DNA from: Chaetorhynchus papuensis
Taxonomy: Eukaryota; Chordata; Aves; Passeriformes; Rhipiduridae
Direction of reading: 5' to 3'
DNA length: 64,000 bases
Assembly: GCA_013396525.1 (NCBI GenBank)
Contig: VWYX01000252.1
Span: 394,372-458,371, forward strand
The notes beneath the pieces are model-generated. The model worked only from the letters and a program-made list of their open reading frames with translations. It did not search any database and was not told the origin of the DNA. Positions 57,121-64,000 of the stretch are shown in pieces. Both the position numbers and the translations under genes were made by a program. Positions within the stretch are counted from its first letter, which is position 1. Every line of letters starts with the position of its first letter.

Positions 57121-60100
57121 ATCAACTGACCAAGGGCTCAGAGACCTCCATTGTGCCATCCATCTGATGGGCCTCGATGTGTGGAGCATGACCTCGGGTA
57201 CCTGGATCTGCCCTGGGGTTTGGCCTGACCCACAGCCTGGTTCTGCCACCCCAAATGTCGCTTGTCTGGCAGCAGTGTGACAATCCATATGGTGGCAGAG
57301 GCACCACATCGGTCCCCTGGCCTCAGGGCTGGAGTTCTCCCTGTGCCAGAACACGGAGGCAGTGCCAGGAAGGTGCAGTCCCTTGGCAGGGAGCCTTTCT
57401 CCAAGCAAATAAGAACTTGGAAGAAGTAAGAGTGGTATCCTGCAGATATAAATAAAACGAGGCCAGTTGCAGGAGGAGGAGGAGATGGGAGAGACTGAAA
57501 TATTAATGAAGATATAAAGCACTGCACCTACACTGAGAGCAGTGTGATGTTCTTGCTCATCTATTCATGTTGAGCTGGCTGGAGCTTTAAAATTTAAAGC
57601 CTGGGTGGAGAAGAGGGGCAAGGTTAGGCAGCTCATTAGAGGCTGTGGTGGTGCTCACAGCCAGCTGAATGGCTCTGAGGGGAAGGAGCCCTCTGTCCCA
57701 GGGAGTTGGCAACATCCCTGGGGCTGAGCCTGCTTTGTTGGGCATCCCTCCCTTGTGCTGAGTGCTCAGGATCTGGCCCAGTTGGAGGATGGGGCTGGTG
57801 GACAGGATGTCTCTGCTGCTGCTGAAAACCTGCCTGTGCCAGTGGCCAGGGAGCCAGGGCACGACACCCCTAAACAGGCTGGGCAGCTTGAAAATCTCTG
57901 GGAGGCAGAAGATGGGCGAGTTAATGACACCTGCCCAGGTGCCACGGTGATCCCTGGGCTGGCAAAAACAGCAGTCAGGGTGCTCTGCAGAGAGGGCTGT
58001 GGGGCAGCCACCCCACGGGGACAGTTCAGGGCAGCTGGGGCTGTTGCACCACAGGTGGGGCTGCACAGGTCCCTGAGCTGGGGGCTGTTTTTGGGGGTGG
58101 GTGGCGTGGGGAGGGTGCTCCTCTGCGGGAGCCATCACACTGCAGGGGAGATGTGCAGGGCTCTTCTCTGGCAGCTGCTGCAGGTACCTCTCGGCTGTTT
58201 TCCTGTCTGTCTTCTTTTCAGCAAGGAGTTTGCCTCCACCTACAGGAAGCAGAAAGCAAGAAAACCCCCCATAATCACACAATACTCTCTGTTAGCCCTC
58301 GTCTTTCAGAGCAGCATCTCATCCCTCTCCATGCAGCTTACAGCCCTGCTCCTGGAGGTGCTCTGGCAGCCTGAAGGCTTCGTACCCCGCAGACAGGTTT
58401 TATTTCCCCATTCCTCGTACCCAGGCCTCGACAAGGGAACGTGTGAAAGCTGACAAGCCAATAATTGAATTTTGGTTGTGTTAGCGAGGCTTCTGCTGGG
58501 GTTCGTGCTGAAAGGCAAAGCAGATCTGTCCGAGGAGAGCACTAATGGTGCAGGAAGGTTTGGGGAATCACAGCTTTGGGGAGAGTGGAGCTTTGAGTCT
58601 GGAGTCACTGGCCACCAAGCGGCACAGGAAAGCAGGACTAGGATTGATATCCATGTGGCACAACAGGCAGGCTGGGCTGAGGCCGGGTTATGCTGCACCC
58701 ATTCAGTCACGTTCCATATTCAGTTCTGTTTACCTTTTCTCTGCATGTGAATGCAGAAGAGAAGAAAAGCAGAGCTTGGGTGACTCCTCCATGGCCTCTC
58801 AAAAGGGAACCTTTCAGTTCCCATTTCACTCCCAAAATGACGAGTGGCTCTGTCACTTCCTCCCATCCTGCTGCTGCCTTGGAGCCACCACTCCCCTTCG
58901 GGTGCTCAGTGTTTGGTTCTCATTTGAGTATTGGGATGGTTTTCCACTGTAAGAGACCTCTGTCTGGGACATCCCAGTGTGGAGGGCTTGTAGGATGGGG
59001 CACACAGAGGTGCTGGGCACTTTTCAAGTATCGCTGTTGTCGTTGTGGGCACTTGCATGGGACAGCAGGGCAGCCTGGGCAAAAGCCTTTAACAGGATCT
59101 TGTTGATAAGCACAGTCCTTGGTGCTGGTGTTCCAGCTCTCTGGAGTTCTCCAGGTGCTCGGGGCCAGGATGAGGAGGGGTCTGGATGGCAGGGAGGGGG
59201 TGCCCAGCCTGGCCTGGCCCAGTCCTGGCAGCACCCTCGTGCTGAAGGGGTGAACTGTGTCAGCCACACATCAATCCATTGTCATGCTGCTGGAATTATG
59301 TTGGTGCGTGTTGGGTGGATGGTGCCACATTTGAGTGATGCCTGGGTGAGAGAAATTCCAACCTCTGCATTTTCTGTACAGGATACCTGACGGTAAAGCT
59401 GTGGGATGACCTTTATCTTTATGAGCTGGGAGAATTAAGGAGTTCTGTATTTTAGTTTAATTAAGCTATAAGGCATAACAGATGGTGCTTTTCTGGGTGA
59501 TTATTGAATGTCTCTGCTTTGACTGAGAAGTGCAGTAACACTGTGGTCATAAATGTATTTTGATTTGAAATACTTGAGCTCTTAAAGAGCACGGGTTGGT
59601 GGCTGTGTGTCCGCGCTGCCCGCTGGGCACGGCCCCTCTGCGCTTGCTGCAGTTTCACCGTGCGGGTGCTGATCCTTCCCATCCTGTTTGGCCAGGGTGC
59701 TTGGGTGGCATTGGCCAAGCTGCCTCCTCGTGTGGCTCGGCTGCCTGGGTGTGAGAGCAGTCACCCGCTCCCCCTCTGCATCCATCAGCAGTTTCCAAGT
59801 AGGAGATTCTGCGGGGAAATGTTCTTGTCGTACCAACTGCCCTGAGCAGAGGCGGGTCTGTGCTGTGTTCTTCTAATAAAATTGACAAACAGATTACCCT
59901 AGAATTTCCAAAATTACCCTAGAATTTCCAAAATTACACAGATTCAAACCACCCCCAAATCCCAGCATTCAATCTGCAGAAGCATCTCGCTGTAGGAATC
60001 TCCAGCCTGACGAGATGGCGTTGGCGGCAGCACAGCAAGGAGGGACTGAGAAACGCAATGGGCTGGAAACCCAGAGCAGCAGCCAGCTCCTGTGTCTGCA

Positions 60101-60437
60101 GATCAGGTACACCCAGAGCACTGGAGATGGTGCTGTTCCAATATTTGCATATACATAACCAGGTCAGGCATTAAAGATGCATTTGTAGCATGGCTGGTGT
60201 GTAGGAAACTGAGAGGAGCTGAGGTCGTTGCAGGTTGCTTTGCTGTTTGATTTTTTTTCGCCCCCCTCTATTACATGAAAACTTTGCATGAATTTGTCTG
60301 TGCTGGGTGTTTCTCTGCACGCTGGCAGCTGCCATAGTTACTTCAGATGTTAGAAAGCAGCAGAAGCAAGGAAGAGTGTGGAATTAATTGAGCAAATCTG
60401 ACCAGTCCGAGGCTTTTGTAACAGGGTTCAGGCAGTG
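57121..60437. other. Non-coding stretch with two long antisense open frames
   Basis: Frames of 231 codons (minus, 57587-58282) and 232 codons (plus, 57755-58453) overlap for 528 bp. Neither contains a domain or motif I recognise, so I do not call a gene. A good pyrimidine acceptor (CTGTCTTCTTTTCAG, AG at 58220-58221) lies within. The 59460-59570 part is AT-rich. Confidence 0.4.
59893..59932. repeat. 20-bp perfect direct duplication
   Basis: ATTACCCTAGAATTTCCAAA occurs twice in direct succession (59893-59912 and 59913-59932), followed by a partial third copy (ATTAC). Confidence 0.93.
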
Positions 60438-60690
60438 AATCACAGAATGGGTTAGGTTGGAAGGGTCTTGAGAGATCATCTCATTCCAACCCTGTGCCGC
60501 AGGCAGAGATGCCACCCGCTGTCCCAGGGTGCTCCAAGCCCTGTCCAACCTGGCCTTGGACACTTCCAGGAATGGGGCAGCCACAGCTGCTCTGGGCACC
60601 CTGTGCCAGGGCCTCCCCACCCTCACAGGGAAGAATTTCTCCCCAATATCCCATCTAACCCTGCCCTCTGGCAGTTTAAAACACTCAAGT
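60438..60690 (-). mobile_element. CR1 LINE 3' fragment (minus)
   Basis: Opens AATCACAGAATGGGTTAGG. It then contains 'gagatcatctcattccaaccc', 'ctccaagccctgtccaacctgg', 'cacttccaggaatggggcagcc', 'gtgccagggcctccccaccctcac', and 'gaatttctccccaatatccc' with 'ctctggcagtttaaa'. Minus-strand, 5'-truncated CR1. The right boundary is approximate. Confidence 0.95.
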
Positions 60691-61429
60691 TGCAGTTTCT
60701 CCCACCAGTGCATCGTCATCATCCCCTTTTCTCTCCCCCGACTCGTCAGACATGGGAATTGCTCACAGCCTCGCCCTGAGCTTGTGCTTCCTCAGTATTT
60801 CAGATCACTGACTAATATGCCTCAATTTTTCTCATTAATGGAGTATTTGAAATGATCAAAATGAAATAGATTCACTTCCTGGCTGTAAAGTTGTTACAAG
60901 GATGATCTATGAGAAGTTTTTAACAAAGCTGTAGTCTTTTTTTGGAGAAAACCTCCCATTTGTCTTGATCTTGTGCTGTTACAGGATGATCTGGGATCAT
61001 CCTTTAAATGGCGAACTTTGAAAACCAACAGTTGTGCAGGAAAGCTCCAAGTTTTGGTTTCAGAGGGCCTTGTCCCTTCTTGACCTTTCTTTCCTCTGGT
61101 TTCATGAGCCAGTTCCTTGTTCCCCCTCGTCCCAGGGTGGTCACCCGTGGTGGGACATTGTCCCCCACACATACAGGGTCCCACGCTGAGGTTGGACCCC
61201 CACGGGCACGGGCACCGCTCCCCCCACCCGGAGCTGCCATCCTGGGGCGCTCCATTTCGGGGCTGCACAACACAATGAGAACCCTGGGCTTGTAGATGAG
61301 CTGGCTCCGTGCCATTCTCGGAGACAATGCCCTGCTTAAATAGCCTGGATTGGGCTGGGAAGAATAATTGCTGCCGTGAAATAATTTTGCAATTACCGCT
61401 GTAATTAAGGGCAGTTTGTTAATGAAAGT
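60691..61429. other. Non-coding stretch, no gene recognised
   Basis: No gene or repeat recognised. An AT-rich patch at 61365-61420 (GAAATAATTTTGCAATTACC, GTAATTAAGGGC) may be regulatory and abuts the CpG-rich patch that follows. Confidence 0.45.
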
Positions 61430-61710
61430 GCTTGGTGAGTAATGGCTGCGGGGCACTCCATCCCACGCAGCACCGGGACGGCTGGGGACGGCTGGGGACG
61501 CGGGGACACAGCTGTCGCGCGCAGGATGGATGTAAACACCCGCCACTGCCGGTGATGAAGTGCCGTCATTACCCCCCTGCCCTGCGGGAACTGGTCAGAC
61601 AAGGAAAAATAAACTTAAAATATGATGGCGAGCGCCGTGGCCGCCGAAGGCCCCTTCTCCCGGCCGCGTTAATGGGATATGCAGATGCCCTCGCCCAGCT
61701 GATCCATCGT
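61430..61710. promoter_or_regulatory. CpG-rich patch with YY1-like site
   Basis: About 280 bp rich in CpG (GGGACGGCTGG repeated, CTGTCGCGCGCAGG, GCGAGCGCCGTGGCC, CGGCCGCGTTAATGG). ATGATGGCGAGCG near 61622 resembles a YY1 core. It sits beside AT-rich, homeodomain-like sequence on both sides, a common layout for developmental CpG-island enhancers. Confidence 0.4.
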
Positions 61711-62085
61711 GCAGTTCCGAACCTCTGGAGCCATTTGTCAGGAATATGAACTTCAGGCTGCGTTTTTGTCGCTTTACTTGTTTTGAGCTTGTTTTTCCGC
61801 AGTGTGTTTCCTTTTAGAACGCAAATCCTCACAGATTTTTTCCTTTGTATAGCTTTAAAAAAATTACCGTTAGGAAATGTTGCCCTGCTTGCGTGTCTGA
61901 GTGCAGAGGGAATGCTGGCTGTGGACCCTGGCACAGTGCGTTTGCAGGAAAGCAGTCTAGGAAGTACTTGGGTGTGTTCAGGGCAGGAGTTAAACTAACG
62001 GAGCATTTTAAATTGCTGGAGGAGGAGCTGGCAATGGTCACACTGTCTGTGGGCTGAGGATCTGTGAGGGCTTCCTGAAGCCAGT
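61711..62085. other. Non-coding stretch, no feature recognised
   Basis: No gene, RNA or repeat recognised before the CR1 remnant. Confidence 0.45.
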
Positions 62086-62175
62086 ATCACAGAATCGTAT
62101 GGAATCATTTAGGTTGGAAAGGACCTGTAGGATCATTGACTCCAACCATTTCCCCAGCACTGCCAAGTCCACCTG
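62086..62175 (-). mobile_element. Short CR1 LINE 3' remnant (minus)
   Basis: ATCACAGAATCGTATGGAATC then 'aggttggaaaggacct', 'ggatcattgactccaacc' and 'cagcactgccaagtccacc', like the older CR1 type at 11.0 kb. Truncated after about 90 bp. Confidence 0.88.
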
Positions 62176-63059
62176 TAGCCTGCGTAATGATGTCAGTGCT
62201 GGCATTCTCAGGGAAGTCACTTTCAGGAGCGTCCCTTGTTTTCTGTGTGACCCAGACCCTCAGGGTTTATGGCTCTTGGCTCTTTGTGGGGCTCATGAGC
62301 ACATTTTCCAGCATGGGAGACAGGGTAGGGTTGCCCCTAAGAGGAGGGTGTCTTTCCCAAGGTACCAGGTCACCCTGCTGATGTCTGGGTGCCAGGTTGG
62401 CACTGAGCAACCCAAATTCCCAGTGAATTTCAGTTCCAGCTGCTGAAGGGCTTTCCCCAGGAGGTCAGGACCATTGGCTTACACCAGTGGGAGCAGAGGT
62501 GAGGGAATTTGTGGGAAGATGGGAATGAGGCAGGTTTCAGGTGTGCTGAAGAGCAAGGAGGCTGCTGGCAGTACCGTGTAGCATCGTCACCACACTCTGG
62601 GATGTTTTGTGTTGGGCTGCAGCCGTGCAGGAGGAGTGGTGGCACTTGTCCCTGTCCCTTTGCTCCACAGCCCCTGGGCAGGACGGGGCTGCCATGGCAG
62701 CAGCCAGCCTTCTGCAGAGCAAGGAGAGGCTTTCATTGGTGCAGCTCGTTAGAGGTGGAAGGATGTTTTTGTGCCCAGCACATCGCTGGGTAGCAGTGCC
62801 TCTTGTTTTAATTGGATTTGCAGCCCGCTGAAGAGCCATGATTTACAGCAGCTGCTCAAATATGCACAGTGAGGTCTTGGGGACTGCTGAGGTGTTCATC
62901 TGACCATCAGCGGAAAATAATTCCGGCCCCGTGCATTCCGTTTGCTCAAACTGAGCTCCGTGAAGTGTGCAGGAGGAGGGGGAGAACCCGGAGGGCTGCA
63001 TTCCCGCCGCCGCTCTGGAGCCGCCTGTGCGGGAACACCGGTGTGGATGCGAGGAAGCA
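62176..63059. other. Non-coding stretch, no gene recognised
   Basis: GC-moderate sequence with short overlapping frames; no repeat or RNA recognised. Confidence 0.45.
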
Positions 63060-63320
63060 GCCTGTCTGCCTTTACACGGGGCTTGTCAAAGGTTTTATAG
63101 ATCTCCATAATGAAGATGGATCAGGTTCATTCTCGTTGCCAGTTGCTCTATCAAAATAGCACTAATTACCGCAGCCGCACGTGCCGCGCGCTGCCATCTT
63201 CCTCCTTGGAGCCTAAAGCACGTCTTGTGCCGCTCACAATAGATAAAATGAGGCAACTTTTCCCCTTCTATTTTTGGAAAAGTAGTTAGTAAAGGAGAAG
63301 GAAATTGATTTTGGTGTCAG
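63060..63320. promoter_or_regulatory. Candidate enhancer with TCF-like, TAATTA and CACGTG motifs
   Basis: A TCF/LEF-like GTCAAAGG (63085-63092), TAATTA (63163-63168) and a CACGTG palindrome (63178-63183) lie close together, with GATAAAATGAGG near 63242. The mix of AT-rich homeodomain cores and CpG-rich E-box sequence suggests a regulatory element. Untested. Confidence 0.4.
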
Positions 63321-64000
63321 AAAGGACATTTCTGACAGGAGCATACTTTGAAATGATTCAAGGCATCTGTTTCTGTTGCAGACACCCAAAGCTGCTGAGA
63401 GCGGTACCTAAATTAAACTGTTTAAGATGTCAGCTCTGGGTACGAAGGCAATTTACATCCCGGTAGCACGGTTGGAATTTTTATCATGTAATGAACTTTC
63501 TCACTCAGTTTACGAACAAAGCCTCTCCCACGGTAACTATTTTTGTAGAACGAACAGATCCTCAGGTGCGGGATCGATGTTCATGTTGAGAACGGATGGA
63601 GCAGGGTGTGAAGGCTTGAACAGGCTTGCAGGAGCTTTGGGCATGCTGCCTTCGTGATGGCTGGCTTTGGGACATCAATTTGGTGGCCTTTCTCTTATAA
63701 TCTTGATTATCACGTGGTTAAACATTCCTCCTTGCTGCCAGTGGTCTCCCCCATCCTCCGTGCTCTGCGGAGGGTCTGCAGAGAGATCACCTTTCAAGGT
63801 GAACGTTAAATTAATATGGAAGACTTCTAGAGCTCTACAATTAAAAGGTCTTTTACTTTCCCCACTTCAGAACAGATCTGGCGGTTTATTGCTGGAGCCT
63901 TGGCTCCCAGCCTGGCTGACCTTGGATCTGTGCCTTTTAACTATCAGCGGGGTTTCTTGTGCGCTGTTGTGGCCTTTTATGCGAAGAACAAGCCCCTATT
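63321..64000. other. Non-coding stretch to the end of the window
   Basis: Unique AT-moderate sequence with GTTAAATTAATATGG near 63805 and CTTTTAACTATCAGCG near 63934. No gene, repeat or RNA recognised; the window ends in ordinary sequence. Confidence 0.45.

Noticed and set aside
1..64000. CRISPR arrays, insertion sequences, operons, endogenous retrovirus genes, tRNA or rRNA genes
   Set aside because: None of their signatures were seen; the sequence is vertebrate non-coding DNA.

Overview
This window looks like non-coding vertebrate nuclear DNA, most likely from a bird. The best evidence is a set of truncated CR1-type LINE 3' ends carrying the diagnostic 'cacagaatc...ggttgga' end and the 'ccctgccatgggcagggaca' block. 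Two CR1 groups are present: an older one near 11.0 and 62.1 kb, and the Neoaves/passerine-like type near 16.6, 29.4, 39.6 and 60.4 kb. Moderate GC content, sharp CpG-rich patches, GT/TA and GGAC/GGAT microsatellites and minisatellites, and a 35-N assembly gap agree with this. There is no bacterial or viral gene organisation.

I support no protein-coding gene. The open frames of 60 to 241 codons are scattered on all six frames, often overlap antisense, and encode no protein I recognise. Only a few splice-like candidates stand out, all on the + strand. The strongest is a recursive-splicing site at 32809/32810: a pyrimidine-rich 3' splice site fused directly to GTAAGT, with a second perfect GTAAGT donor 110 nt downstream. 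That is the layout of a vertebrate recursive-splice exon. Possible small exons lie at 36389-36410, 50163-50203 and 54344-54396.

Layout: 1-1010 is a strong CpG island with a long pyrimidine tract, probably a promoter or 5' exon region. From 1 to 64 kb follows intron-like or intergenic DNA: GC-rich neutral stretches alternate with AT-rich, homeodomain-motif-rich blocks (TAATTA, ATTAAT) that resemble conserved non-coding enhancers (about 10.6, 12.4, 13.9, 24.0, 30.8, 34.4, 42.8, 43.9, 45.0, 50.6, 56.7 and 63.1 kb). One block (34.4-34.8 kb) has two RFX X-box-like sites. Extra CpG-rich patches at 17.2, 29.8, 51.2 and 61.4 kb may be alternative promoters.

Working model (inference): the window is the start of a very long first intron of a + strand developmental or neural gene, with the CpG island at or just after exon 1 and a recursive splice site 32 kb in. 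I cannot name the gene. An intergenic gene desert is the main alternative.
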